Shown here piece by piece: positions 1 to 15,600 of a DNA stretch of 64,000 nucleotides. The notes beneath the pieces were generated by a model. It was not told where the DNA came from. It did no database searches and saw only the letters and a list, made by a program, of their open reading frames with translations. Every line of letters begins with the position of its first letter. Within the stretch, counting starts at the first letter, position 1. The position numbers and the translations under genes are program-made. Location of the stretch: the NCBI GenBank assembly GCA_026874595.1, contig CM049313.1:53307659-53371658 (forward strand), written 5' to 3'. The stretch is from Sipunculus nudus. Lineage: Eukaryota; Annelida; Sipuncula; Golfingiida; Sipunculidae.

Positions 1-105
1 TACAAAATGCTGTTGGGAAAACATGAGTCTTTTCAGGAGATTCAATGTGCCATGAACGATGATATTATTGATAGGTTCTGTCAAAAAAACGTTTTGGAAT
101 GCTGA
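1..105 (+). CDS. possible 3' end of an unidentified ORF
   Basis: The + strand frame starting at base 1 is open for 34 codons and closes with TGA at 103-105. The translation has mixed composition (for example LLGKHESFQEIQCAMNDDII) and is not low-complexity, so it could be the end of a coding region that begins left of the window. There is no splice or homology evidence, and 34 open codons can occur by chance. No family is recognised. Confidence 0.2.
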   Translation, partial: YKMLLGKHESFQEIQCAMNDDIIDRFCQKNVLEC

Positions 106-255
106 AAGTCTGGTTATTCGCTTCCTGATATTTATATTTCGAAACAACTTAAATAAAATTCGTTATTAGATAAAATAGGCAGCGTTTTAACAAATGTCAT
201 CCTACTATAATTTGAAGACTTTTACCATTTGGTTATTCCGTTATTCCGCACTTAC

Positions 256-406
256 ACGTCTCCTCACTCGCAAACTCTCTCCGCAGATAGATGTCCGCCT
301 TGACGCTGTCCTCGCAGTATTTTCCTGTCGAAACCTCTGTCACTTTATCCAACTCTGGCCGGTTTAGGTTTAAATAATTCTCGAAACCACTCTTTGGGGC
401 TGCCAT
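256..406 (-). CDS. candidate first coding exon of an unidentified minus-strand gene
   Basis: On the minus strand an ATG at 406-404 opens a frame of 50 codons starting MAAPKSGFENYLNLNRPELD. It then meets a strong splice donor, GTAAGT, whose GT is at 255-254, leaving one base over (phase 1). Unspliced, the frame stops at 235-233, giving 57 residues. The composition is ordinary for a soluble protein: charged, with few hydrophobic runs and no signal peptide. The ATG, open frame and donor in sequence are what a first coding exon looks like. Any remaining exons would lie left of base 1. I do not recognise the family. The mucin array starts about 250 bp away on the other strand, so the two genes may be arranged head to head. 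Confidence 0.45.
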
Positions 407-629
407 TTTGTGGACACACTAAATTCCGGATGTCACAAGTTAAGTTATGGATAAACCGTTAGTCGCATAAAAAGAACAGGTACAGGTTATACACTGATCC
501 CCTTTTATTCTTTTAAGGATGGTCGTCTTCGTTGACAGGGACCGGTTAAGGGGCATATCACGAAATGTTAGCTCTTAAATATAACTAATCGATAACAAAC
601 CATGACAACAAAATAGGACCAACCCTTGA
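407..629. other. spacer between the minus-strand exon and the mucin array
   Basis: AT-rich, non-repetitive DNA. The mucin frame is closed here by TGA at 627-629. An ATG at 603 in another frame reaches a stop after three codons. I see no signal-peptide exon and no clear promoter motif. If the two flanking genes are divergent this could be a shared promoter, but nothing in the sequence proves it. Confidence 0.4.
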
Positions 630-3600
630 CACCCTAATCAAAACATCTTTCAATCAACCACAACGACCATTGTTGCAATAACCACGACCAACGAAACAAC
701 CACGATTGGTACCACTTCCATTCAACCAATCTCCACTATCATTACAGCGTCAACCACCACCAAGGAAACTACCACGAATGTTACCACCAGAATTCAAACA
801 ATCATCACGATAAGTACAGCAACAACCACGACCAACGAAACAACCACGAATGCTACCACTTCCATTCAACCAATCACCACGGTCAGTACATCCAAAACCA
901 CCACAAAAGAAACTACCACTAATGTTCCAACAACCTTTCGACCAATAACTACGATCAGTACAGCCACTACTATGAACAACGAAACTAGCACCAATGGTAC
1001 CACTTGGAGTCAACCAATCACCACGATCAGTACAGCCACAACCACCAACAACGAAACTACCACGAATGGTTCCACTTCTATTCAATCAAACACAACGTTC
1101 AGTACAGTCACAACCACGACAAACGAAACTACCACAAATGGTATCACTTCCATTCGACCAATCACCACGATCAGTACATCCACAACCACCAACAGCGAAA
1201 ATTCCACGAATGGTACAACTTCTATTCAACCAAACACAACGGTCAATCATGTCACAACCACGACCAACGAAACTCCCACGAATGTTACAACCACAAATGG
1301 TCCAATCATCACGATAAGTACAGCCACAACCACCATCAACGAAACTACCATAAATGGTACCACTTCCATCAAACCAATCACCACGATCAGCACATCCACA
1401 CCCACCACCAACGAAACTACCACGAATGGTACCACTTCTATTCAAAAAATCACCACGATCAGTACAGTAACAACTACGACCAACGAAACTACCAGAAATG
1501 GTACCACTTCCATTCAACCAATCACCGCGATCACACCACCCACAACCACGAACAACGAAACTCCTGCGAAAGTTACAACCACCATTCGTCCAATCACCAC
1601 GATCAGTAAAGCCACAACCACGAACAACGAAACTTCCACGAATGGTACCACTTCTATTCAACCAAACACAACGGTCAGTACAGTCACAACCACGACCAAC
1701 AAAACTTCCACGAATTTTTCAACCACAATTCGTCCAATCACCACGATCAGTACAGCCACAACCACAAACAACGAAACTTCAAAGAATGGTACCACTTCCA
1801 TTCAACCAAAAACAACGGTCAATACAGTCTCGACCACGACCAACGAAACTACCACGAATGTTACAACCACGATTGGTTCAATCACCACGATCAGTACAGC
1901 TACAAATACGAACAATGAAACTACCTCGAATGGTACCACTTCTACTCAACCAAACATCACGAGCAGTACTGTCACAACCACGACCAACGAAACTACCACG
2001 AATGTTACAACCACTATTCGTCCAATCACCACGATCAGTACAGCTACAACCACCAACAACGAAACTTCCACGAATGGTTCCACTTACATTCAACCAAACA
2101 CCACGATCAGTACAGCCGCAACCACGACCAACGAAACTACCACGAATGGTACCACTTCTATTATTCCAAACACCACGATCAGTACTGCCACAACCACGAC
2201 CAACGAAACTACCACAAATGTTACAACCACTATTCGACCAAACACCAAAATCAGTATAGCTACAACCACGACCAACGAAACAACTACGAATGGTACCACT
2301 TCCTTTCAACCAGACACCACGGTCAGTACAGCAGCAACCACGACCAACGAAACTTCCACGAATGGTACCACTTCCATTCAACCAATTACCACTATCAGTA
2401 CAGTCTTAACCACGACCAACGAAACTCCTACGAATAGTTCCACTTCTTATCAACCAATCACCACTATCAATCCAGCCACAACCACCACGAACGAATATCC
2501 CGCGAATGTTACAATCACCACGATCAGTACAGCCACAACAACCAACAACGAAACTACAACGAATGGTACGACTTCTATTCAACCAATCACCACGATCAAT
2601 ACAGCCACAACCACCAACAACGAAACTTCCACGAATGGTACCACTTCCATTCAACCAAAAACAACGGTCAATACAGTCTCGACCACGACCAACGAAACTA
2701 CCACGAATGTAACAACCACAATTGGTCCAATCACCACGATCAGTACAGACACAACAACGAACAGCGAAACTACCTCGAATGGTTCCACTTATATTCAACC
2801 AAACACCACGATCAGTACAGCCGCAACCACGACCAACGAAACAACCACGAATGGTACCACTTCTTTTCAACCAATCACCACGATCAGCACATCCACACCC
2901 ACCACCAACGAAACTACCACGAATGTTTCAACCACAAATGGTCCAATCATCACGATCAGTACAGCCACAACCACGAATAACGAAACTACCTTGAATGGTA
3001 CCACTTCTATTCAACCAAACATCACGATCAGTACTGTCACAACCACGAACAACGAAACTACCTCGAATGTTACAACCACTATTCGACCAATGACCACGAT
3101 AAGTACAGCCACAACCACGATGAACGAAATTACAACTGATGGTACCACTTCCATTCAACCAATAACCACGATCAGCACATCCACACCCACCACCATCGAA
3201 ACTACCACGAATGTTACAACGACTATCCGTCCAATCACCGCGATCAGTACGGCCACAACCACGACCAACGAAACTACCACGAATGGTACCACTTCCATTA
3301 AACCAATCACCACGATCAGTCCAGACACAACCACGACCAACGAAACTACCATGAATGGTACCACTTCTATTATTCAAAACACCACGATCAGTACTGCCAC
3401 AACCACGACCAACGAATCTACCACTAATGTTACAACCACCGTTCGACCAAACACCACAATCAGTACAGCTACAACCACGACTAACGAAACAACTAGGAAA
3501 GATACCACTTTCTTTCAACCAATTACCACGATCAGCACAATTATACCCACCACAAACGAAACTACCACGAATGTTACAACCACTATTCGACCAATCACCA

Positions 3601-6600
3601 CGACCAGTACAGTCTTAACAACGACAAACGAAACGACCACGAATGATACCACTTCCATTCGACCAATCGCCACGATCAGTGCAGCCGCAACCACGAACAA
3701 CGAAACTTCCATGAATGGTACCACTTCCATTCAACCAATTACAACTATCAGTACAGTATTAACCACCACAAACGAAACTACCCCGAATGATACCACTTCT
3801 GTTCAACCAAACACAACGTTCAGAACAGTCACAACCACGACCAACGAACCTACCACGAATGTTACAACCACAATTCGTCCAATCACCACGACCAGTACAG
3901 CCACAACCACCAAGAACAAAACTACCACGAATGGTTCCACTTCTATTCAGCCAAACACAACGTTCAGTACAGTCACATTCACGAGCAACGAATCTTCCAC
4001 GAATGGCTCCACTTCCATTCAATCAAACATCACAAGCAGTACTGTCACAACCACGACCAACGAAACTACCACGAATGTTACAACCACTATTCGTCCAATC
4101 ACCACGATCAGTACAGCCACAACCACCAACAACGAAACTTCCACGAATGGTTCCACTTACATTCAACCAAACACCACGATCAGTACAGCCGCAACCACGA
4201 CCAACGAAACTACCACGAATGGTACCACTTCTATTATTCCAAACACCACGATCAGTACTGCCACAACCACGACCAACGAAACTACCACGAATGTTACAAC
4301 CACCATTCGACCAAACACCAAAATCAGTATAGCTACAACCACGACCAAAGAAACAACTACGAATGGTACCACTTCCTTTCATCCAGTCACCACGATCAGT
4401 AGAGCCGCAACCACGACCAACGAAAATTCCACGAATGGTACCACTTCCATTCAACCAATTACCACTATCAGTACAGTCTTAACCACGACCAACGAAACTG
4501 CTACGAATGCTTCCACTTCTTTTCAACCAATCACCACTATCAATCCAGCCACAACCACCACGAACGAATTTCCCGCGAATGTTACAATCACCACGATCAG
4601 TACAGCCACAACCACCAACAACGAAACTACAACGAATGGTACCATTTCTATTCAACCAATCACCACGATCAGTACAGACACAACCACCAACAGCGAAACT
4701 TCCACGAATGGTACCACTTCCATTCAACCAAAAACAACGGTCAATACAGTCTCGACCACGACCAACGGAACTACCACAAATGTTACAACCACAATTGGTC
4801 CAATCACCACGATAAGTACAGCTACAACCACGAACAACGAAACTACCTGGAATGGTACCACTTCTATTCAACCAAACATCACGATCAGTATTGTCACAAC
4901 CACGACCAACGAAACTACCACGAATGTTACAACCTCTATTCGTCCAATCACCACGATCAGTACAGTCACAACCACCAACAAAGAAACTTCCACGAATGGT
5001 TCCACTTATATTCAACCAAACACCACGATCAGTACAGCCGCAACCACTACCAACGAAACAACCACGAATGGTACCACTTATTTTCAACCAATCACCACGA
5101 TCAGCACATCCACACCCACCACCAACGAAACTACCACGAATGTTACAACCACAAATGGTCCTATCATCACGATTAGTACTGCCACAACCACGAACAACGA
5201 AACTACCTCGAATGGTACCACTTCTATTCAACCAAACATCACGATCAGCACATCCACACCCACCACCAACGAAACTACCCCGAATGTTACGACGACTATT
5301 CGTCCAATCACCGCGATCAGTACGGCCACAACCACGACCAACGAAACTACCACGAATGGTACCACTTCCATTCAACCAATCCCCACGATCAGCCCAGACA
5401 CAACCACAACCAACGAAACTACCATGAATGGTACCACTTCTATTATTCAAAACACCACGATCAGTACTGCCACAACTACGACCAACGAATCTACCACTAA
5501 TGTTACAACCACCGTTCGACCAAACACCACAATCAGTACAGCTACAACCACGACCAACGAAACAACTAGGAATGATACCAATTTCTTTCAACCAATTACC
5601 ACGATCAGCATAATCATACCCACCACAAACGAAACTACCACGAATGTTACAACTACTATTCGACCAATCACCACGATCAGTACAGTCTTAACCACGACAA
5701 ACGAAACGACCACGAATGATACCACTTCCATTCGACCAATCGCCACGATCAGTGCAGCCGCAACCACGAACAACGAAACTTCCATGAATGGTACCACTTC
5801 CATTCAACCAATTACAACTATCAGTACGGTATTAACCACCACAAACGAAATTACCCCGAATGATACCACTTCTGTTGAACCAAACACTACGTTCAGAACA
5901 GTCACAACCACGACCAACGAACCTATCACGAATGTTACAACCACAATTCGTCCAATCACCACGACCAGTACAGCCACAACCACCTGCAACGAAACTACCA
6001 CGAATGGTTCCACTTCTATTCAGCCAAACACAACGTTCAGTACAGTCACAATCACGACCAACGAAACCTCCACGAATGGCTCCACTTCCATTCAACCAAA
6101 CATCACGAGCAGTACTGTCACAACCACGACCAACGAAACTACTACGAATGTTACAACCACTATTCGTCCAATCACCACGATCAGTACAGCCACAACCACC
6201 AACAACGAAACTTCCACGAATGGTTCCACTTACATTCATCCAAACACCACGATCAGTACAGCCGCAACCCCGACCAACGAAACGACCACGAATGGTACCA
6301 CTTCTATTATTCCAAACACCACGATCAGTACTGCCACAACCACGACCAACGAAACTACCACGAATGGTACCACTTTTATTATTCCAAACACCACGATCAG
6401 TACTGCCACAACCACGACCAACGAAACTACCACGAATGTTACAACCACCATTCGACCAAACACCAAAATCAGTATAGCTACAACCACGACCAACGGAACA
6501 ACTACGAATGGTACCACTTCCTTTCAACCAGTCACCACGATCAGTACAGCCGCAACCACGACCAACGAAAATTCCACGAATGGTACCACTTCCATTCAAC

Positions 6601-9600
6601 CAATTACCACTATCAGTACAGTCTTAACCACGACCAACGAAACTGCTACATATGCTTCCACTCCTTTTCAACCAATCACCACTATCAATCCAGCCAAAAC
6701 CACCACGACCGAATTTCCCGCGAATGTTACAATCACCACGATCAGTACAGCCACAACCACCAACAACGAAACTACAACGAATGGTACCACTTCTATTCAA
6801 CCAATCACCACGATCAGTACAGCCACAACCACCAACAATGAAACTTTCACGAATGGTACCACTTCCATTCAACCAAAAACAACGGTCAATACAGTCTCGA
6901 CCACGACCAACGGAACTACCACGAATGTTACAACCACAATTGGTCCAATCACCACGATCAGTACAGACACAACCACGAACAACGAAACTACCTGGAATGG
7001 TACCATTTCTATTCAACCAAACATCACGATCAGTACTGTCACAACCACGACCAACGAAATTACCACGAATGTTACAATCTCTATTCGTCCAATCACCACG
7101 ATCAGTACAGTCACAACCACCAACAAAGAAACTTCCACGAATGGTTCCACTTATATTCAACCAAACACCATGATCAGTACAGCCGCAACCATGACCAACG
7201 AAACAACCACGAATGGTACCACTTCTTTTCAACCAATCACCACGATCAGCTCATCCACACCCACCACCAACGAAACTACCACGAATGTTACAACCACAAA
7301 TGGTCCTATCATCACCATCAGTACTGCCACAACCACGAACAACGAAACTACCTCGAATGGTACCACTTCTATTCAACCAAACATCACGATCAGTACTGTC
7401 ACAACCACGAACAACGAAACTACCCCGAATGTTACAACCACTATTCGACCAATGACCACGATAAGTACAGCCACAACCACGACGAACGAAATTACAACGG
7501 ATGGTACCACTTCCATTCAACCAATAACCACGATCAGCACATCCACACCCACCACCAACGAAACTACCACGAATGTTACAACGACTATTCGTCCAATCAC
7601 CGCGATCAGTACGGCCACAACCACGACCAACGAAACTACCACGAATGGTACCACTTCCATTCAACCAATCACCACGATCAGTCCAGACACAACCACGACC
7701 AACGAAACTACCATGAATGGTACCACTTCTATTATTCAAAACACCACGATCAGTACTGCCACAACCACGACCAACGAATCTTCCACTAATGTTACAACCA
7801 CCGTTCGACCAAACACCACAATCAGTACAGCTACAACCACGACCAACGAAACAACTAGGAATGATACCAATTTCTTTCAACCAATTACCACGATCAGCAT
7901 AATCATATCCACCACAAACGAAACTACCACGAATGTTACAACTACTATTCGACCAATCACCACGATCAGTACAGTCTTAACCACGACAAACGAAACGACC
8001 ACGAATGATACCACTTCCATTCGACCAATCGCCACGATCAGTGCAGCCGCAACCACGAACAACGAAACTTCCATGAATGGTACCACTTCCATTCAACCAA
8101 TTACAACTATCAGTACGGTATTAACCACCACAAACGAAATTACCCCGAATGATACCACTTCTGTTCAACCAAACACTACGTTCAGAACAGTCACAACCAC
8201 GACCAACGAACCTATCACGAATGTTACAACCACAATTCGTCCAATCACCACGACCAGTACAGCCACAACCACCTGCAACGAAACTACCACGAATGGTTCC
8301 ACTTCTATTCAGCCAAACACAACGTTCAGTACAGTCACAATCACGACCAACGAAACCTCCACGAATGGCTCCACTTCCATTCAACCAAACATTACGAGCA
8401 GTACTGTCACAACCACGACCAACGAAACTACTACGAATGTTACAACCACTATTCGTCCAATCACCACGATCAGTACAGCCATAACCACCAACAACGAAAC
8501 TTCCACGAATGGTTCCACTTACATTCAACCAAACACCACGATCAGTACAGCCGCAACCCCGACCAACGAAACGACCACGAATGGTACCACTTCTATTATT
8601 CCAAACAAGACGATCAGTACTGCCACAACCACGACCAACGAAACTACCACGAATGGTACCACTTCTATTATTCCAAACACCACGATCAGTACTGCCACAA
8701 CCACGACCAACGAAACTACCACGAATGTTACAACCACCATTCGACCAAACACCAAAATCAGTATAGCTACAACCACGACCAACGGAACAACTACGAATTG
8801 TACCACTTCCTTTCAACCAGTCACCACGATCAGTACAGCCGCAACCACGACCAACGAAAATTCCACGAATGGTACCACTTCCATTCAACCAATTACCACT
8901 ATCAGTACAGTCTTAACCACGACCAACGAAACTGCTACATATGCTTCCACTCCTTTTCAACCAATCACCACTATCAATCCAGCCACAACCACCACGACCG
9001 AATTTCCCACGAATGTTACAATCACCACGATCAGTACAGCCACAACCACCAACAACGAAACTACAATGAATGGTACCACTTCTATTCAAACAATCACCAC
9101 GATCAGTACAGCCACAACCACCAACAATGAAACTTTCACGAATGGTACCACTTCCATTCAACCAAAAACAACGGTCAATACAGTCTCGACCACGACCAAC
9201 GGAACTACCACGAATGTTACAACCACAATTGGTCCAATCACCACGATCAGTACAGACACAACCACGAACAACGAAACTACATGGAATGGTACCATTTCTA
9301 TTCAACCAAACATCACGATCAGTACTGTCACAACCTCGACCAACGAAACTACCACGAATGTTACAATCTCTATTCTTCCAATCACCACGATCAGTACAGT
9401 CACAACCACCAACAAAGAAACTTCCACGAATGGTTCCACTTATATTCAACCAAACACCATGATCAGTACAGCCGCAACCATGACCAACGAAACAACCACG
9501 AATGGTACCACTTCTTTTCAACCAATCACCACGATCAGCTCATCCACACCCACCACCAACGAAACTACCACGAATGTTACAACCACAAATGGTCCTATCA

Positions 9601-12600
9601 TCACCATCAGTACTGCCACAACCACGACCAACGAAACTACCTCGAATGGTACCACTTCTATTCAACCAAACATCACGATCAGTACTGTCACAACCACGAA
9701 CAACGAAACTACCCCGAATGTTACAACCACTATTCGACCAATGACCACGATAAGTACAGCCACAACTACGACGAACGAAATTACAACGGATGGTACCACT
9801 TCCATTCAACCAATAACCACGATCAGAACATCCACACCCACCACCAACGAAACTACCACGAATGTTACAACGACTATTCGTCCAATCACCGCGATCAGTA
9901 CGGCCACAACCACGACCAACGAAACTACCACGAATGGTACCACTTCCATTCAACCAATCACCACGATCAGTCCAGACACAACCACGACCAACGAAACTAC
10001 CATGAATGGTACCACTTCTATTATTCAAAACACCACGATCAGTACTGCCACAACCACGACCAACGAATCTTCCACTAATGTTACAACCACCGTTCGACCA
10101 AACACCACAATCAGTACAGCTACAACCACGACCAACGAAACAACTAGGAATGATACCACTTTCTTTCAACCAATTACCACGATCAGCACAATCATACCAA
10201 CCACAAACGAAACTACCACGAATGTTACAACCACTATTCGACCAGTCACCACGATCAGTACAGTCTTAACCACGACAAACGAAACGACCACGAATGATAC
10301 CACTTCCATTCGACCAATCGCCACGATCAGTGCAGCCGCAACCACGAACAACGAAACTTCCATGAATGGTACCACTTCCATTCAACCAATTACAACTATC
10401 AGTACAGTATTAACCACCACAAACGAAACTACCCCGAATGATACCACTTCTGTTCAACCAAACACAACGTTCAGAACAGTCACAACCACGACCAACGAAC
10501 CTACCACGAATGTTACAACCACAATTCGTCCAATCACCACGACCAGTACAGTCACAACCACCAACAACGAAACTACCACGAATGGTTCTACTTCTATTCA
10601 GCCAAACACAACGTTCAGTACAGTCACAATCACGACAAACGAAACTACCACGAATGTTACAACGACTATTCGTCCAATCACCACGATCAGTACGGCCACA
10701 ACCACGACCAACGAAACTGCCACGAATGGTACCACTTACATTCAACCAATCACCACGATCAGTCCAGACACAACCACGACCAACGAAACTACCACGAATG
10801 GTACCACTTCTATTATTCAAAACACCACGATCAGTACTGCCACAACCACGACCAAAGAATCTACCACTTATGTTACAACCACCGTTCGACCAAACACCAC
10901 AATCAGTACAGCTACAACCACGACCAACGAAACAGCTAGCAATGATACCACTTTCTTTCAACCAATTACCACGATCAGCACAATCATACCCATCACAAAC
11001 GAAACTACCACGAATGTTACAACCAATATTCGACCAATCACAACGATCAGTGCAGCCGCAACCACGACCAACGAAACTACCACGAATGGTACCACTTCCA
11101 TTCGACCAATCACTACGATCATTGCAGCCATAACAACGATTAAGGAAACTTCCACGAATGTTACAACCACCATTCGACCAATCACCAAGATCAGTATTGC
11201 CACAACCACGACCAACGAAACAACCACAAATGTTACAACCACCATTGGACCAATCACCACGATCAGTACAGCCACTACCACCAACAACGAAACTACAACG
11301 AATCGTACCTCTTCTATTCAACCAATCACTACGATCATTGCAGCCACAACCACGAGCAACGAAACTACCACGAAGGTTACAACCGCCATTCGACCAATCA
11401 CTACGATCAGTACAGCTACAACCACGACCAACGAAACTACCACGAATGGTACCACTTCCATTCAACCAATCACCACGATCAGTCCAGACACAACCACGAC
11501 CAACGAAACTACCATGAATGGTACCACTTCTATTATTCAAAACACCACGATCAGTACTGCCACAACCACGACCAACGAATCTTCCACTAATGTTACAACC
11601 AACGTTCGACCAAACACCACAATCAGTACAGCTACAACCACGACCAACGAAACAACTAGGAATGATACCACTTTCTTTCAACCAATTACCACGATCAGCA
11701 CAATCATACCAACCACAAACGAAACTACCACGAATGTTACAACCACTATTCGACCAGTCACCACGATCAGTACAGTCTTAACCACGACAAACGAAACGAC
11801 CACGAATGATACCACTTCCATTCGACCAATCGCCACGATCAGTGCAGCCGCAACCACGAACAACGAAACTTCCATGAATGGTACCACTTCCATTCAACCA
11901 ATTACAACTATCAGTACAGTATTAACCACCACAAACGAAACTACCCCGAATGATACCACTTCTGTTCAACCAAACACAACGTTCAGAACAGTCACAACCA
12001 CGACCAACGAACCTACCACGAATGTTACAACCACAATTCGTCCAATCACCACGACCAGTACAGTCACAACCACCAACAACGAAACTACCACGAATGGTTC
12101 TACTTCTATTCAGCCAAACACAACGTTCAGTACAGTCACAATCACGACAAACGAAACTACCATGAATGTTACAACGACTATTCGTCCAATCACCACGATC
12201 AGTACGGCCACAACCACGACCAACGAAACTGCCACGAATGGTACCACTTACATTCAAACAATCACCACGATCAGTCCAGACACAACCACGACCAACGAAA
12301 CTACCACGAATGGTACCACTTCTATTATTCAAAACACCACGATCAGTACTGCCACAACCACGACCAAAGAATCTACCACTTATGTTACAACCACCGTTCG
12401 ACCAAACACCACAATCAGTACAGCTACAACCACGACCAACGAAACAGCTAGCAAAGATACCACTTTCTTTCAACCAATTACCACGATCAGCACAATCATA
12501 CCCATCACAAACGAAACTACCACGAATGTTACAACCAATATTCGACCAATCACAACGATCAGTGCAGCCGCAACCACGACCAACGAAACTACCACGAATG

Positions 12601-15600
12601 GTACCACTTCCATTCGACCAATCACTACGATCATTGCAGCCATAACAACGATTAACGAAACTTCCACGAATGTTACAACCACCATTCGACCAATCACCAA
12701 GATCAGTACTGCCACAACCACGACCAACGAAACTACCTCGAATGGTACCACTTCTATTCAACCAAACATCACGATCAGTACTGTCACAACCACGAACAAC
12801 GAAACTACCCCGAATGTTACAACCACTATTCGACCAATGACCACGATAAGTACAGCCACAACCACGACGAACGAAATTACAACGGATGGTACCACTTCCA
12901 TTCAACCAATAACCACGATCAGAACATCCACACCCACCACCAACGAAACTACCACGAATGTTACAACGACTATTCGTCCAATCACCGCGATCAGTACGGC
13001 CACAACCACGACCAACGAAACTACCACGAATGGTACCACTTCCATTCAACCAATCACCACGATCAGTCCAGACACAACCACGACCAACGAAACTACCATG
13101 AATGGTACCACTTCTATTATTCAAAACACCACGATCAGTACTGCCACAACCACGACCAACGAATCTTCCACTAATGTTACAACCACCGTTCGACCAAACA
13201 CCACAATCAGTACAGCTACAACCACGACCAACGAAACAACTAGGAATGATACCACTTTCTTTCAACCAATTACCACGATCAGCACAATCATACCAACCAC
13301 AAACGAAACTACCACGAATGTTACAACCACTATTCGACCAGTCACCACGATCAGTACAGTCTTAACCACGACAAACGAAACGACCACGAATGATACCACT
13401 TCCATTCGACCAATCGCCACGATCAGTGCAGCCGCAACCACGAACAACGAAACTTCCATGAATGGTACCACTTCCATTCAACCAATTACAACTATCAGTA
13501 CAGTATTAACCACCACAAACGAAACTACCCCGAATGATACCACTTCTGTTCAACCAAACACAACGTTCAGAACAGTCACAACCACGACCAACGAACCTAC
13601 CACGAATGTTACAACCACAATTCGTCCAATCACCACGACCAGTACAGTCACAACCACCAACAACGAAACTACCACGAATGGTTCTACTTCTATTCAGCCA
13701 AACACAACGTTCAGTACAGTCACAATCACGACAAACGAAACTACCACGAATGTTACAACGACTATTCGTCCAATCACCACGATCAGTACGGCCACAACCA
13801 CGACCAACGAAACTGCCACGAATGGTACCACTGACATTCAACCAATCACCACGATCAGTCCAGACACAACCACGACCAACGAAACTACCACGAATGGTAC
13901 CACTTCTATTATTCAAAACACCACGATCAGTACTGCCACAACCACGACCAAAGAATCTACCACTTATGTTACAACCACCGTTCGACCAAACACCACAATC
14001 AGTACAGCTACAACCACGACCAACGAAACAGCTAGCAATGATACCACTTTCTTTCAACCAATTACCACGATCAGCACAATCATACCCATCACAAACGAAA
14101 CTACCACGAATGTTACAACCAATATTCGACCAATCACAACGATCAGTGCAGCCGCAACCACGACCAACGAAACTACCACGAATGGTACCACTTCCATTCG
14201 ACCAATCACTACGATCATTGCAGCCATAACAACGATTAAGGAAACTTCCACGAATGTTACAACCACCATTCGACCAATCACCAAGATCAGTACTGCCACA
14301 ACCACGACCAACGAAACAACCACAAATGTTACAACCACCATTGGACCAATCACCACGATCAGTACAGCCACTACCACCAACAACGAAACTACAACGAATC
14401 GTACCTCTTCTATTCAACCAATCACTACGATCATTGCAGCCACAACCACGAGCAACGAAACTACCACGAAGGTTACAACCGCCATTCGACCAATCACTAC
14501 GATCAGTACAGCTACAACCACGACCAACGAAACTACCACGAATGGTACCACTTCCATTCAACCAATCACCACGATCAGTCCAGACACAACCACGACCAAC
14601 GAAACTACCATGAATGGTACCACTTCTATTATTCAAAACACCACGATCAGTACTGCCACAACCACGACCAACGAATCTTCCACTAATGTTACGACCACCG
14701 TTCGACCAAACACCACAATCAGTACAGCTACAACCACGACCAACGAAACAACTAGGAATGATACCACTTTCTTTCAACCAATTACCACGATCAGCACAAT
14801 CATACCAACCACAAACGAAACTACCACGAATGTTACAACCACTATTCGACCAGTCACCACGATCAGTACAGTCTTAACCACGACAAACGAAACGACCACG
14901 AATGATACCACTTCCATTCGACCAATCGCCACGATCAGTGCAGCCGCAACCACGAACAACGAAACTTCCATGAATGGTACCACTTCCATTCAACCAATTA
15001 CAACTATCAGTACAGTATTAACCACCACAAACGAAACTACCCCGAATGATACCACTTCTGTTCAACCAAACACAACGTTCAGAACAGTCACAACCACGAC
15101 CAACGAACCTACCACGAATGTTACAACCACAATTCGTCCAATCACCACGACCAGTACAGTCACAACCACCAACAACGAAACTACCACGAATGGTTCTACT
15201 TCTATTCAGCCAAACACAACGTTCAGTACAGTCACAATCACGACAAACGAAACTACCACGAATGTTACAACGACTATTCGTCCAATCACCACGATCAATA
15301 CGGCCACAACCACGACCAACGAAACTGCCACGAATGGTACCACTTACATTCAAACAATCACCACGATCAGTCCAGACACAACCACGACCAACGAAACTAC
15401 CACGAATGGTACCACTTCTATTATTCAAAACACCACGATCAGTACTGCCACAACCACGACCAAAGAATCTACCACTTATGTTACAACCACCGTTCGACCA
15501 AACACCACAATCAGTACAGCTACAACCACGACCAACGAAACAGCTAGCAATGATACCACTTTCTTTCAACCAATTACCACGATCAGCACAATCATACCCA

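Noticed and set aside
10438-11133. Second + strand frame with Pro/Gln/Arg-rich repeats in the array
   Set aside because: Frame-shifted reading of the same repeat, broken every few hundred codons.
10410-11681. Long minus-strand ORFs in the array (up to 447 codons, Cys/Gly-rich repeats)
   Set aside because: They are complements of the 72-bp coding repeat and open only because of its periodicity. Splice-compatible downstream exons exist for the + strand only.
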